Source of the DNA: Pedobacter terrae
Lineage (GTDB): Bacteria > Bacteroidota > Bacteroidia > Sphingobacteriales > Sphingobacteriaceae
Assembly: GCF_900100705.1 (NCBI RefSeq)
Contig: NZ_FNCH01000001.1
Location: 509,163-573,162, forward strand
Reading direction: 5' to 3'
Length of the DNA stretch: 64,000 nucleotides
Position numbers and translations under genes: made by a program
Part shown: piece by piece, positions 52,494-62,466 of the stretch
Numbering within the stretch: the first letter of the stretch is position 1
How the letters are laid out: each line of letters begins with the position of its first letter
Notes under the pieces: generated by a model
The model's input: only the letters and a program-made list of their open reading frames with translations
Told to the model about the DNA's origin: nothing
The model's database searches: none

Positions 52494-53924
52494 ATGAAAT
52501 TAAAATTTACCAGACTATTTTTAGTCGTCCTGGCACTCTATGCCACAGGTTGTTCAAAGGACGAATTTTCAGAAGCAGATGCAATTGCTGCTCAAAAGGA
52601 ATTACTTTCGCTAAAATACCAGCATGAACTGGATTTAGAGACTTTAAAACAGAAAGGTGCGAACGCACTTCAGCAGTTGATTAACACCGCTGCGCTTCAG
52701 CAATTAAAATTGAATGATAGCCTTGCCCGTACAAATGCTATTGCTGCTGCTAAACAAGATTATAGTGTTGCGGTTACTGATGTAGTGACCAATGCTCCGG
52801 TTGCTGACGCGGATGTAATTGTTTCATCAGAAGGAAAGCTTTTCTCAACCAAAACAAGTGCACAGGGTATAGCTACTTTTACTTCTTTATACTTGTTCCC
52901 CACCAGTACATTCCTAATCACCAAAACGGGCTATGCAGCCACGCAGATTATGCGTAAGGACATCACTTTAGGAACGGCCAAATTGTGGAATACAGCTGAA
53001 TTATTAAATGAAATTTCCGGAACGTTATACATTGATACTGACTTAACGAATACTACACCAGAAAAAGTTGGTGCAAATGTATTGGTTACTGCATCTACAT
53101 CTGTGCCTAATGGATTCAATGGTAACTATAGTGTACAATTTCCAACGTATACTACGGCAACGGGTACTTACTCGCTAAAGTTACCTGCCGCTCCGGGGGG
53201 ATATTCGCTTAGTTTTGCACAAGTAGAAGCCGACCAGAAATTGTATGTGTATGGTACAGAAGATAATGATATCAATGCTACGCCTTTTCAATTGCCTTAT
53301 GCAGCTTCCATTAAAACCTATTTTAACGTTAATTCTTATGGTGCAAATGTTCCAAGCATTGTTAGTCCGCTCTACCTGAAGTTTCCGAAAGACAAATTGG
53401 GCAGGGAACTTTACATCCAGATAAATGGGAACTACAACAATACTGCTTACTTAAGCGCTGTTACCGACGGCTACCAGTTAGAGCGCCTTAACATCTCCAA
53501 TTATAATTATTATAATGGCATTTCATATGATTTGAACCAAAGCACGTTTGACGCAAATACAAAATTAGATGTTTCTGTTGTTGACATTACAGGTAGTCTT
53601 GTTAAAAGCCAACCACTTCTAGGTGCTACAACTAACATTGCTGGAAAACTGGTGCTGACCAGTTCTCCAGAAGGTGGATATGGATACGTTCATTTGAGAA
53701 GAGATGCAGCTGGCCAGATCGTAGCGAACGCTAAAGGCTTATTTTCAAGAGCTACTCTTTATGATACTTATCAAAATTTATATGTTTTGACTTTTAATTC
53801 TGGTTTGAACTTCACAACAAATTCAGGCACCAGTTTAAACTACCTCCTACCTAATAAAGGAGATAAGAAAATAGTCAACTTCTACTATGGCTCAGGCGAA
53901 AGCAGAGTTAAGAGGGTATATTAA
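52494..53924 (+). CDS. Surface lipoprotein with carboxypeptidase-regulatory-like fold
   Basis: 476 residues. Signal MKLKFTRLFLVVLALYATGC with lipid Cys 20. A charged coiled coil of about 60 residues follows (EADAIAAQKELLSLKY...LNDSLARTNAIAAA). A carboxypeptidase-regulatory-like sandwich at about 85-150 (VAVTDVVTNAPVADADVIV ... GIATFTSLY) is next, then beta-rich repeats to the end. Such lipoproteins anchor or cover outer-membrane barrels. It is paired with the barrel gene upstream. Function unknown. Confidence 0.8.
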   Translation: MKLKFTRLFLVVLALYATGCSKDEFSEADAIAAQKELLSLKYQHELDLETLKQKGANALQQLINTAALQQLKLNDSLARTNAIAAAKQDYSVAVTDVVTNAPVADADVIVSSEGKLFSTKTSAQGIATFTSLYLFPTSTFLITKTGYAATQIMRKDITLGTAKLWNTAELLNEISGTLYIDTDLTNTTPEKVGANVLVTASTSVPNGFNGNYSVQFPTYTTATGTYSLKLPAAPGGYSLSFAQVEADQKLYVYGTEDNDINATPFQLPYAASIKTYFNVNSYGANVPSIVSPLYLKFPKDKLGRELYIQINGNYNNTAYLSAVTDGYQLERLNISNYNYYNGISYDLNQSTFDANTKLDVSVVDITGSLVKSQPLLGATTNIAGKLVLTSSPEGGYGYVHLRRDAAGQIVANAKGLFSRATLYDTYQNLYVLTFNSGLNFTTNSGTSLNYLLPNKGDKKIVNFYYGSGESRVKRVY

Positions 53925-53947
53925 TCTATTATTGTTTTGAAAATTTC

Positions 53948-53980
53948 AACCCCTGTAAGTACCCACTCGCAGGGGTTTTT
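53948..53980 (+). terminator. Rho-independent terminator
   Basis: aacccctg pairs with caggggtt, a 14-base loop, and a T run. It follows the lipoprotein gene by 24 bases. Confidence 0.88.
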
Positions 53981-54080
53981 ATTTACTAAAAAGTTTTTCG
54001 ATAGTGAGCTGGGGTAAGTGATACGTCCAATATCCAGTCGCCCGTATCAAGATATTTTTTTTTGGTTAAATCCGCAATTA

Positions 54081-54146
54081 ATTGGTTCGGGTTTTGTAAC
54101 AACAGGTTCACACGATAACCTTCTTCAACTTATGGAGAAGGTTTTT
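54081..54146 (+). repeat. tRNA-Lys 3'-end remnant, class B, copy 2, with terminator
   Basis: tggttcgggttttgt (54083-54097) and aggttcacac correspond to 42253-42283 with changes. The core is far decayed. A hairpin aaccttct/agaaggtt with T run (54117-54146) follows, as after the other att copies. It probably marks the outer end of the accretion zone. Confidence 0.55.
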
Positions 54147-54227
54147 GTTTTAAGATGCTTATTAATCGTTGATAGCAGAAACAACTCATGATACCGTCTG
54201 TTGTTTCAATGTATTCACTCCATAGTT

Positions 54228-55205
54228 TTAAAAATAGCAGAAATTCAACTGTCTCTCTTTTAAAGTAAAAAAATTATAACTGATAGAAATTTCATGCGTA
54301 GAACCTGCATAACCAGCCAAATTGCTCATGCTATGATCGTAAGAATAGCCTAACCTTAAACGTTGGCTGATAAATATTTCTGTCATCCCGATAAGCGCAT
54401 TATTGTTGCGGAGATCACCTTGCAATGCTGGCTTGTTATAAAGTTTAATCCCGGTTCTATACCCTGCGCCAAGCCAAACCATTTGCTTAAACAAGAAAAA
54501 AGCATTTATATCCAGTACAGTTGGCCCTTTAATATCATCCTTAATTAAAAAGAAAGGTTTAAAGTCTATCAAATATTTCTCTATCGGAATTAAGGTCCCT
54601 CCGGTTAAATAATAATGTGGTTTAGGTGTTGGAAAGTTATAGTCTAGAGATTTTTTATCTAAGATATATTTACCTATTAAATTGTTGACTGATGCGCCTA
54701 TATACATTTTAGGTGTAGAGAAAAACACCCCTGCATGCATGTCTGGAAGTATTTGTTTAACCGTACCGGTTGGAATATAATTATCAAACAGATCCCTGGG
54801 ATTTAACCTATCTCCATTTAAGCCAGATTGCATAACGCCAATACCCAATCCGAAAGCAAGTTTTGAAGTTTGCTCTTCATTAATAGGTATCCGATAGGCA
54901 TAACTGGCAAATGCAGATATGGTTTTCTGCGCACCCAACTGTTCTGCACTCATTATTAAAGATAACCCCACTCGCTCATTTGGCATTAAGGCATCTGCAG
55001 CAAATGAAAAACTTTCGGGTGCACCCTCGATGCCAGTCCATTGGTTTCTGTGAGTGGCATTTATATTTACCCGTTCCCGATAGCCAGCGTAGGCCGGATT
55101 GATATAAATGCCATTGAAAATATATTGGCTATACTGTGCATCTTGTTGGGCAAAGCATTGAGCTGACACACACAACAATAAAATAAACTTTGCTAATTTC
55201 CACAT
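54228..55205 (-). CDS. PorP/SprF-family type IX secretion membrane protein
   Basis: 325 residues with a signal peptide (FILLLCVSAQCFAQ). Family marks: QDAQYSQYIFNGIYINPAYAG split over the first strands, THRNQWTGIEGAPESFSF, and repeated barrel strands to YSYDHSMSNLAGYAGSTHEISISYNF. PorP/SprF proteins are 14-stranded outer-membrane barrels that tether proteins secreted by the T9SS with gliding-type C-terminal domains. The gene lies 1 base after just such a protein. Last of a four-gene minus-strand operon. Confidence 0.95.
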   Translation of the reverse strand: MWKLAKFILLLCVSAQCFAQQDAQYSQYIFNGIYINPAYAGYRERVNINATHRNQWTGIEGAPESFSFAADALMPNERVGLSLIMSAEQLGAQKTISAFASYAYRIPINEEQTSKLAFGLGIGVMQSGLNGDRLNPRDLFDNYIPTGTVKQILPDMHAGVFFSTPKMYIGASVNNLIGKYILDKKSLDYNFPTPKPHYYLTGGTLIPIEKYLIDFKPFFLIKDDIKGPTVLDINAFFLFKQMVWLGAGYRTGIKLYNKPALQGDLRNNNALIGMTEIFISQRLRLGYSYDHSMSNLAGYAGSTHEISISYNFFTLKERQLNFCYF

Positions 55206-55206
55206 A

Positions 55207-56133
55207 TCAATCTTTTATCAATGTTATCCAACCTGTAGTACTTCTTTCGCTTCCATCTTTTGCTTTGATCTTTAATAAGTAGTAATAAGTACCCTCATTT
55301 AAACCATTTCCATTCCAGTCATTTTTATAAGCGCCTTTACTATTATAGACCTCATTGCCCCACCTATTAAAAATAAATAAGGTATGATTTGGATATAGCT
55401 CCAGCCCATCGATAATAAAAACATCATTTTTGCCATCACCATTTGGCGTAATTACATTGGGTACCACCACTTCCTCAATAATCTCTTTCACATCTGTAGA
55501 TACATTGTTTGCCAAATTTGGATCCGGCTCCACAGCAGTTACATTTGCTGTATTTATTACCTTTCCTGCTTTAATTGCCGCAGTTTTTAGCGACAAAACT
55601 AATTTTTGATTATTTGCCAAAGCAGGAATTTTCCAGGAGATCAACTGATCAACTACTGTAACTTCTCCAGTCGGCTCTCCTGTAAAACCTAAGTATTTCA
55701 AGTTTCCAGGTAATCTATCTATCACTTCTATTCCTGTAGCAGTAGTATTTCCATTGTTCTGTACTGAAATTTGATATTCAAAGCCTTCACCCGGCCCGAC
55801 ATATCGCGTTTCAGAAATTTTGCGGACTTCTAAATCTGCATATTCAATTATTAACAAAAAGCCATCCGACAAGTCAGATCTACATCCCTCAGTACTTATA
55901 GAAACCACCTGGTATAAACCCGACACACTTGCGGTGTAAGTTGCCCCTGTAGCATTGGCAATAGGCCTCCCATCTCGATACCATTGGAACGAGTAAAGTC
56001 CAGCTTGATTTCCTACTGCAAAATTGATTGATGAACCCAAACGGATTCGAACAACATTAGGATTTGTTTGTGCAAATGCCCAGTTTGTTAGGAGTAGGAA
56101 GAATGCCAGTAATATGTACCGTTTGATGTTCAA
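55207..56133 (-). CDS. T9SS cargo with gliding-type (type B) C-terminal domain
   Basis: 308 residues. Signal MNIKRYILLAFFLLLTNWAF. An Ig-like/PKD domain (about 25-100), a DUF11 repeat (about 105-215, with ADLEVRKISE and IEVIDRLPGNL) and a CHU_C type B sorting domain at the end: VPNVITPNGDGKNDVFIIDG, FIFNRWGNEVY, WNGNGLNEGTYYYLL. The protein should cross the outer membrane through the T9SS and be tethered by the PorP/SprF protein encoded next. Confidence 0.93.
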   Translation of the reverse strand: MNIKRYILLAFFLLLTNWAFAQTNPNVVRIRLGSSINFAVGNQAGLYSFQWYRDGRPIANATGATYTASVSGLYQVVSISTEGCRSDLSDGFLLIIEYADLEVRKISETRYVGPGEGFEYQISVQNNGNTTATGIEVIDRLPGNLKYLGFTGEPTGEVTVVDQLISWKIPALANNQKLVLSLKTAAIKAGKVINTANVTAVEPDPNLANNVSTDVKEIIEEVVVPNVITPNGDGKNDVFIIDGLELYPNHTLFIFNRWGNEVYNSKGAYKNDWNGNGLNEGTYYYLLKIKAKDGSERSTTGWITLIKD

Positions 56134-56157
56134 ACTAGTGATCTGTAATAGTCAACA

Positions 56158-56904
56158 TTATTGGATAACGATGGTAGGTTTAACAGGTTTTGGCGTTACC
56201 GTTACAGTTTGTGGTGCGGTAGCTGTAACCTCACACCCTCTATTATCGCCAGATTTGAGCACACCAGTATTGGCCGTAGTTAATACATATTTTACCGTAG
56301 CGTTAAATACATAAGTACCAGCAACAGTAGTATTAAGGGTAAATTTGTTTACATCTGTTTTCGAACCATCATCAGCACCAATTCCAGAAAGCGGATTTAC
56401 ATTAGTTCCGTCCTTAGTAGCCGACCAAACGTAAGCATACTCTATACCCGCAGGCAATGCTTGTCCGGGTGTAGTAGCCGTTGCAGTGATTATAGAGCTT
56501 AAACTAGAATTTTCACCACAATAAGAAGTATTGTTTGCAGTAAGAGCCAGCGTTTTGCCTGGCAGTTGATACACTTGAAAAGGAGCAGATACCTCTCCAA
56601 AACAACCAGCTGAAGATTCTATCATACTGGTATAATTATGCACACCAGTGGCAAGATTGTTTGGTGTTACATAATTAGTTTCGTTAGCTGTTCCATTAAA
56701 GGTTTTAGTAGCTACTTCAGTACCTTCTAAATACCAATGGACTTTGTCGCCAGCTGATAAAGTACTTTCTTCTGGGGTGTGAAGGGTTGCAGTTCCTCCA
56801 TCACACAAATAAACTGGATAGTAAGTTTGTGCCTCACTCTTTGCATTTACACTCAAAAGGATAATAAATGCAGCAAAAATTGATTTGATAAACGTTGTTT
56901 TCAT
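56158..56904 (-). CDS. Secreted Ig-like protein
   Basis: 248 residues with a signal peptide (about 1-25, SVNAKSEAQ). Two PKD/Ig-like modules with paired Cys (YLCDGG...AGCFGE; YCGEN...RGCEV). No C-terminal sorting domain is visible. Between a large surface protein and a T9SS cargo, it may be part of an extracellular complex. Its last strand TPKPVKPTIVIQ resembles the end of the protein encoded at 56922, suggesting shared modular build. Confidence 0.75.
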   Translation of the reverse strand: MKTTFIKSIFAAFIILLSVNAKSEAQTYYPVYLCDGGTATLHTPEESTLSAGDKVHWYLEGTEVATKTFNGTANETNYVTPNNLATGVHNYTSMIESSAGCFGEVSAPFQVYQLPGKTLALTANNTSYCGENSSLSSIITATATTPGQALPAGIEYAYVWSATKDGTNVNPLSGIGADDGSKTDVNKFTLNTTVAGTYVFNATVKYVLTTANTGVLKSGDNRGCEVTATAPQTVTVTPKPVKPTIVIQ

Positions 56905-56921
56905 TGTTCGGGTGATTTTTA

Positions 56922-59558
56922 TTAATTGTTTAACTGAATATGTGCTTTGTTAGGTTTAGGTAGAATATTTACGGTTACGGCTAGATTTTTTGCCTGACTA
57001 CAGTTTGTTGTTAGATCTTTAACCGATAGTAATTGGTAGGTAAATGTGCCGGTACTACTTAAAGGTATGACAACCGTTGCTGTAGCTGAATTTGAAGATG
57101 TGGTAATGGTTTGTACAGTACCATTGTTAACCGTGTAGCTAAATTCATAAGCACCCAAAGCGCCGGAACCAATAAAACTGATTGCTGGGTTATCATTCGC
57201 ATCAACGCAAACGCTCAGAGGACCATTTGCTGTAGCATCCGGCAAGGTATTAGCCCTTATAATTACATTAGTTTGGGTTCTTTTAGTGTTTAATGTTTTG
57301 ATATAAAATGTTTGTATACCAGCAGAAGATAGGCTACCGCTTATTGTTCGGTTTCCTGAAGCGTCTTGTAAACTCAGTGCCGTTGGTAGCGTTGAGTTTT
57401 CAAATTGTGTTCCATCGGCAGATAAAGGATAGCTTACAGGCACAATATTATTTCCCTGGCATACCTCTTGCCCATTAACTGTATTGTATTTGATGTTGTT
57501 ACATAAGCCAATGCCAGAAGAAGCTCCGTTTAAACATTCTTCATCTGCGTTTACCGGGCCTGAAGCGTTATTGCCTGTAGCATCTGGATCGGTTAAATCG
57601 GCAGGCCTTAATATGCTTGCCTTTGTGTTGCTAAATGTTTGATCATAACTTCCTGTAAAAGTAGCTACAACAATAAAATCGATAACAGCCTGGTTAGGCA
57701 AGTCAAGCAATGCGGTATAGCCTTGTGCGGTAGTTATACCATTATTTACAGTTACGCCTACACTTGCATTTGCTGTTGTTACCAGGCCAATGGTTAACCC
57801 CGCTGGTACTGCAATCGATAAATTTGATCCGTTAGCAGCTGAAGGACCATCATTTTGAACCCTAACCGTATAAGTGATGGTTCGATCCGAAAAATACTTA
57901 GCTAAATCTGGATTAACTGACTCTATTTTTAAGTCTGCTTTTAGTATTTCTATATTAACTAACTGCGTTGTTTTTCCACTTTCTATATATGTCCAGGTAT
58001 CCATTGAACGGCTATCCCCAAATTGATTTGCGGTACTATAAGCACCAAACTTATGCCCATTCGTATTACTACTTACACCAGTTAAATTCGTTACCGGATT
58101 AGAACTATTACGGCCGGCTACACCCGCATTAGTGATGTTTACATCATCCCAATAAACAATATCACTGTATTCTGCTGGATTAGTATTGGCAGGATTTACA
58201 TTATAACTGGTATTGTTCTCTATTAATTCGATAATAATTCCCTGTGGATTGATTTCCATGTCTATGTATGGAAAATGAACCTCAGCCGACCTTAAGAACG
58301 TTTGCACCAATGGGGTAATAGGACCTGGTGGTACTAAATTTCCATTACCGTCTTTAACATCCCAAAATATTTCATTATAACCTTGAGCAGCAGAACCATT
58401 AATAACACGACTGGCACTATTGGCTATCGGAATGGTAATCTGGTAACTACCTGATGAAGAAGCCGTGAAGGATATTTTCGCTCCTTTATAGCTTATTTTG
58501 CTATCGGTTCCTTCAACACCGGTAAATTTTAAATCTGTAATGATTGGTAAAACAGCAATTTTCTTGAGCCATGTAGTTTGGTTTGCCGCAGTAATATAAG
58601 CTGCGCCTATTGGCGGTAGATCAGCATTGGGCTGATTATAGAAAATTTTATGTGTTTTATTTAAAGCATCATCAGGAGTTCTGGGATCATGAAGCCCAGC
58701 AAGAGCGTCCTGCGTAGATGCATCTAAACTTTTGTAAGTAGCTACCCCATTTACAGCAAAGCCATTGTTATTAGAAAAAAAAGTAAAAGCCCAACCGTTA
58801 TTACCATTGGTTTTTACGCGATAGGCTCTCCCATCTTCGGTAAGAATATAATTGGTTACATTAAATCCTTTTGCACTACTCGTAAAGTTGTTATTAATAC
58901 CAAGGTTTAGCACATTGGTATAAACCCGACCTTTAAGCCAGCCCGAATTTTCCGAATTTCTTACCGAAACATCCCAAGCAGCTATATAATTTGCTGTGTT
59001 ACCCGTTGCCTGGGTCCAATTCGCATTTGCTGAAATATCGGGCGCGGTGATATCGCTACTATTACCATTTCCTACCGGCGCTACAAATTCTACTTTCCAA
59101 ACCCCTTCATTTGCTGCAGTAACTACAACCGTAATTGGTGTATAGCCACCAGCACCTAATGGTCCTGCTAACTCTGCTGTTCTACTGGAAATACGACCCA
59201 CGCCACCCGTTGCGACATTATAAGTAACGATAGTTCCATTTGGCGAAGTGACGATTATTTGTCCATTGTTTATTCCCAGGGCACTTGAGGCTACTGCAAT
59301 TGTCTCGTTTGCTTTGGCATAAACAAAGTGAGCTCCTTTAGTTTTAAAAGGATACCTGTCTGTGAAATTAACATTGTCGGTGTTTGCATATAAAAATGCC
59401 CTATTACCTATTGCTCCAGCTGGGTAAAGATCCTTACTGCCTTCTGCAGCAGATTTTAAAGTACAAAGAGAAAGTAATAAAAAAAGTAAGCCACACAGCA
59501 AAAGCCGTGCAGTTAAGGAGGATAGCTTTAATATGTCTAAACGCCTGACACAATACAT
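56922..59558 (-). CDS. Large surface protein with DUF11 repeats
   Basis: 878 residues. A signal segment (about 15-38), then a large beta-rich region (40-540, with AEGSKDLYPAGAIGNRAFLYAN at its start, a region common to Bacteroidota surface proteins), a DUF11 module (about 545-655: ADLKIESVNPDLAKYF...TYTVRVQNDGPSAANG) and Ig-like parts to the end. No clear T9SS domain. It is first gene of the operon; gaps to the next genes are 17, 24 and 1 bases. Likely an extracellular adhesin. Confidence 0.82.
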   Translation of the reverse strand: MYCVRRLDILKLSSLTARLLLCGLLFLLLSLCTLKSAAEGSKDLYPAGAIGNRAFLYANTDNVNFTDRYPFKTKGAHFVYAKANETIAVASSALGINNGQIIVTSPNGTIVTYNVATGGVGRISSRTAELAGPLGAGGYTPITVVVTAANEGVWKVEFVAPVGNGNSSDITAPDISANANWTQATGNTANYIAAWDVSVRNSENSGWLKGRVYTNVLNLGINNNFTSSAKGFNVTNYILTEDGRAYRVKTNGNNGWAFTFFSNNNGFAVNGVATYKSLDASTQDALAGLHDPRTPDDALNKTHKIFYNQPNADLPPIGAAYITAANQTTWLKKIAVLPIITDLKFTGVEGTDSKISYKGAKISFTASSSGSYQITIPIANSASRVINGSAAQGYNEIFWDVKDGNGNLVPPGPITPLVQTFLRSAEVHFPYIDMEINPQGIIIELIENNTSYNVNPANTNPAEYSDIVYWDDVNITNAGVAGRNSSNPVTNLTGVSSNTNGHKFGAYSTANQFGDSRSMDTWTYIESGKTTQLVNIEILKADLKIESVNPDLAKYFSDRTITYTVRVQNDGPSAANGSNLSIAVPAGLTIGLVTTANASVGVTVNNGITTAQGYTALLDLPNQAVIDFIVVATFTGSYDQTFSNTKASILRPADLTDPDATGNNASGPVNADEECLNGASSGIGLCNNIKYNTVNGQEVCQGNNIVPVSYPLSADGTQFENSTLPTALSLQDASGNRTISGSLSSAGIQTFYIKTLNTKRTQTNVIIRANTLPDATANGPLSVCVDANDNPAISFIGSGALGAYEFSYTVNNGTVQTITTSSNSATATVVIPLSSTGTFTYQLLSVKDLTTNCSQAKNLAVTVNILPKPNKAHIQLNN

Positions 59559-60159
59559 AATTCAAATGAGTATGCACTACAAGAGCGTGACTGTTGTAAA
59601 ATAAACATAGAAAAAGGGATGTGGGTAAATCGTTAATATACTACACAAAAAAGTATAAATTTGAATTGGTAAATATATTCTACAATTTGGGGAAATAAAA
59701 GTAATTATGTAGAATGTATTACCCAATTATCTGTTATACAATTTCGATAATGAGATAAAAATATACATTATATTACTTATTCTAAGCATATGATGTTATT
59801 TATAATTTTTGGCACGATATATATTAACATAAACCAATCATTGGCACTTTCTTAAGTTGCATTGTTTTCAAAAAAAAAGAGGCTGCTCTCGCAACCTCTT
59901 TATAGCTTATCTTGCTACACGGTCATTAAATGCTTAGCTTCTATCGCTTCTTTGTAAGGCTTGCCCTTGTCATCCCGTTGAAGAGCTTTTTCTTTCAAAT
60001 CGTCAACTAGGTTAGCGTATTCTTAAACCGGACAGTCGTTGCCAAAGGACTATAATTTCATCAATCAGATTTAGTAGACCAATATTTCAAATGAATGATA
60101 ACGAAGAAAATTTCCAATCAATCCTAGCTGATTATAAAAATTCTTTAACAAACATAATT
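59559..60159. other. Intergenic, hairpin and short relic
   Basis: The first 60 bases should hold the promoter of the minus-strand surface operon (a near-consensus box on the minus strand near 59565-59575). A gaggctg...caacctc hairpin lies at 59880-59900. On the minus strand 59915-60022 encodes about 35 coherent residues (LVDDLKEKALQRDDKGKPY, then KEAIEAKHLM) with a stop before and after: a relic or part of a small gene that I do not recognise. Confidence 0.35.
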
Positions 60160-62307
60160 TTACTTAGTACCAATTTCTACCTTCCCACCATATTTAAACA
60201 GATCATGAGAGATAAAATATCCATTGCTTACTTTCCCGTTTACTTTAATCTGATTAATCGCCCTGCCCTTGCCCGGTTTGGTAATCGTTAATAATTTCCC
60301 GGTACTGGTTTTCCATTTAACTTCATCAAAAAGCGGGGCAGTAACTAAATATTCCGCATCAGTTGCAGAAAAGGGATACAAACCTAAGGAGCTGAATACA
60401 TACCAGGCAGACATTTCGCCGGCATCATCCATTCCAGAGAGCGCCAAACCATCATCACCGATACCGTATAATTCGTTTAAGATTTTATCAATGATTTTTT
60501 GCGATTTTTCTGGCTTTCCAATAAAGGTATAAGCGAAAGGTGCTTCATGATCTGGCTGGTTGCCCTGGCAATATTGTCCAATCATGGTTTCTACATTACG
60601 GGCAATATATTTCGGGTTCCACGGTACCGTAAACAGGGAGTCCAGTTTGGATTCGAAGCCTTTTGCACCGCCATAAAGTTCGATTAAACCTTTCATATCA
60701 TGCGGCGCATAAAATGAAACCTGCCATGCATTGGCTTCTCTGTACATATACTCGTAATAAGGATATTGTGGATTGAAAGGTTTGATCCAATCGCCATTTT
60801 CTAATCTGCCCCTCATAAACCGCGTAGCCGGGTCGAACATGTTTTTATAATTCTTAGATCGGGTCATCAGCGTGTGGTAATTACTGCTGTCGCCTAGTTT
60901 TTTAGCAATTTGAGCCAGCGAATAATCATCATAAGCGTACTCCAGCGTTTTAGAAACACCTGCTTTGGCTTTGGTTTCTACATGTGGATTTTTAACATCA
61001 GGATCCGAAATATATCCTTTTTCTATATATTCTTTCACAAACGGACGGGCTCCACCAGCCACATTGGCATTGCGTAACAAAATCTGGTAGGTGCCTTTGA
61101 CATCGAAATCATCGATTCCCCTCAAATAAGCGCCTGCAATGGATGATGCACCATGATCTCCATGAAAAAAAGTGGGAATAAAACCCGTTTTATCGCCAAC
61201 ATCTTTCATGGATTTAATTACATCAAGGGTTACTTTAGGCGTAATCAGCCCTAAAAGCACATCTTTATTGCGGTAGGTATCCCAAAGTGATGGTTCTGTA
61301 TAATAATTGAAATTTCCCTTCACTACGTTGCGTTTTGCATCTCTAAACTCACCGTTAACATCGCTTCGCAAAGCTGGCCATAAAAAAGACCTGTACAGGC
61401 AGGAGTACAACATCTGTTTTTGTTTTTCTGTTCCGCCCTTTACCTGGATGTTGGATAAAAGTGCCTCCCATTTTTCAGTCGCCTCCCGGCGGATCTGCAT
61501 AAAAGTTTTATTACCGATTTCTTTTTCCAGATTTTCTTTAGCATTGGCTATACTTACAAATGATAAGCCGATTTTTAGCTCGACTGGTTTTTTGTCTCCA
61601 TCGGCGAGGTGCACAATGGCATAACCAGAGCGTTTGCCTTCTTCCGTGATATCAAGTTGATCGATCTTTCCGTTTACCACGGCATAAAAATATACGTTTT
61701 CGCCTCCTTGAAAGCCCTGTATGGCCGACGGACCGTCTTGCGCAATATTCCATGTATTAACTCTGCTGTTGGCTTTACCCATACTGAACAGAATTTGCCT
61801 GTCGGTATTATCTTTGTAGGTGTATTCATGAAATCCACATCTCAAAGTTGAAGTAAGCCTAACATTTACCTGGTAGTCATCCAGATAAACCTGGTAAAAG
61901 CCCGGTGCAGCACTTTCTTTTTGGTGAGAAAATTTTGATCCAAATTTTCCGTTCGGTTTGGATAGCGGTAGAATGGGAATATTACATAGGTTCCAGTGGC
62001 CTTTATTGGTATGTGCAAAACCGTAAATGGTATCATCTTCGTATTCGTAGCCGGCACCAGATCCAAATTCCGTAATCGGGCTCAGCTGCACCATCGCATT
62101 CGGCAGAGAACTGCCCGGAAAGGTTAAACCCGCCCACGATCGCCAACCTTCAGGCAGCTCATACCCTAAAATGTTAGGATCAGTTAAAGGTGCCGTGCCA
62201 ATGAAAGTATTTACGTATGGCGTTAATTTAGTTTGTGCCTGAGCTCGGCTCAAATTCACAACACTCAGTATTAAAAGGATGGTTAAGGATTTGGTTAGCA
62301 ATTTCAT
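60160..62307 (-). CDS. GH92 alpha-mannosidase
   Basis: 715 residues with a signal peptide (about 1-25, NLSRAQAQ). GH92 landmarks: YVNTFIGT near the start, the first-domain GAGYEYEDDTIYGFAHT, SLWDTYRNKDVLLGLI, HGDHGASS, and in the helical domain GNQPDHEAPFAYTFIG and SGMDDAGEMSAWYVFSSLGLYP. The family uses Ca2+ and inverts alpha-mannosides, often alpha-1,2 linkages of N-glycans or yeast mannan. Location periplasmic or surface. It is divergent from the GH95 gene. Confidence 0.95.
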   Translation of the reverse strand: MKLLTKSLTILLILSVVNLSRAQAQTKLTPYVNTFIGTAPLTDPNILGYELPEGWRSWAGLTFPGSSLPNAMVQLSPITEFGSGAGYEYEDDTIYGFAHTNKGHWNLCNIPILPLSKPNGKFGSKFSHQKESAAPGFYQVYLDDYQVNVRLTSTLRCGFHEYTYKDNTDRQILFSMGKANSRVNTWNIAQDGPSAIQGFQGGENVYFYAVVNGKIDQLDITEEGKRSGYAIVHLADGDKKPVELKIGLSFVSIANAKENLEKEIGNKTFMQIRREATEKWEALLSNIQVKGGTEKQKQMLYSCLYRSFLWPALRSDVNGEFRDAKRNVVKGNFNYYTEPSLWDTYRNKDVLLGLITPKVTLDVIKSMKDVGDKTGFIPTFFHGDHGASSIAGAYLRGIDDFDVKGTYQILLRNANVAGGARPFVKEYIEKGYISDPDVKNPHVETKAKAGVSKTLEYAYDDYSLAQIAKKLGDSSNYHTLMTRSKNYKNMFDPATRFMRGRLENGDWIKPFNPQYPYYEYMYREANAWQVSFYAPHDMKGLIELYGGAKGFESKLDSLFTVPWNPKYIARNVETMIGQYCQGNQPDHEAPFAYTFIGKPEKSQKIIDKILNELYGIGDDGLALSGMDDAGEMSAWYVFSSLGLYPFSATDAEYLVTAPLFDEVKWKTSTGKLLTITKPGKGRAINQIKVNGKVSNGYFISHDLFKYGGKVEIGTK

Positions 62308-62334
62308 TTCACATAAAACGTTTTAGTTTTCTAT

Positions 62335-62342
62335 CAAATATA
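62335..62342 (-). promoter_or_regulatory. -7 box of GH92 gene
   Basis: The minus strand reads TATATTTG, an exact consensus, 27 bases before the ATG. The -33 element is weak. Confidence 0.45.
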
Positions 62343-62466
62343 TAAAATCTCTTAAAGTCCTCTATAAAATATCAGAATAGTTACTCATAAATTTAACGGA
62401 TTCTCCATGCTGGGTGCTTAAATAGTTGAATAATTTGCCAAATATCGGGATGCTTTATTGCCTGGC

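Noticed and set aside
59915..60022. 35-residue minus-strand frame as a small gene
   Set aside because: No start codon or upstream signals; kept only as a possible relic in the intergenic entry.
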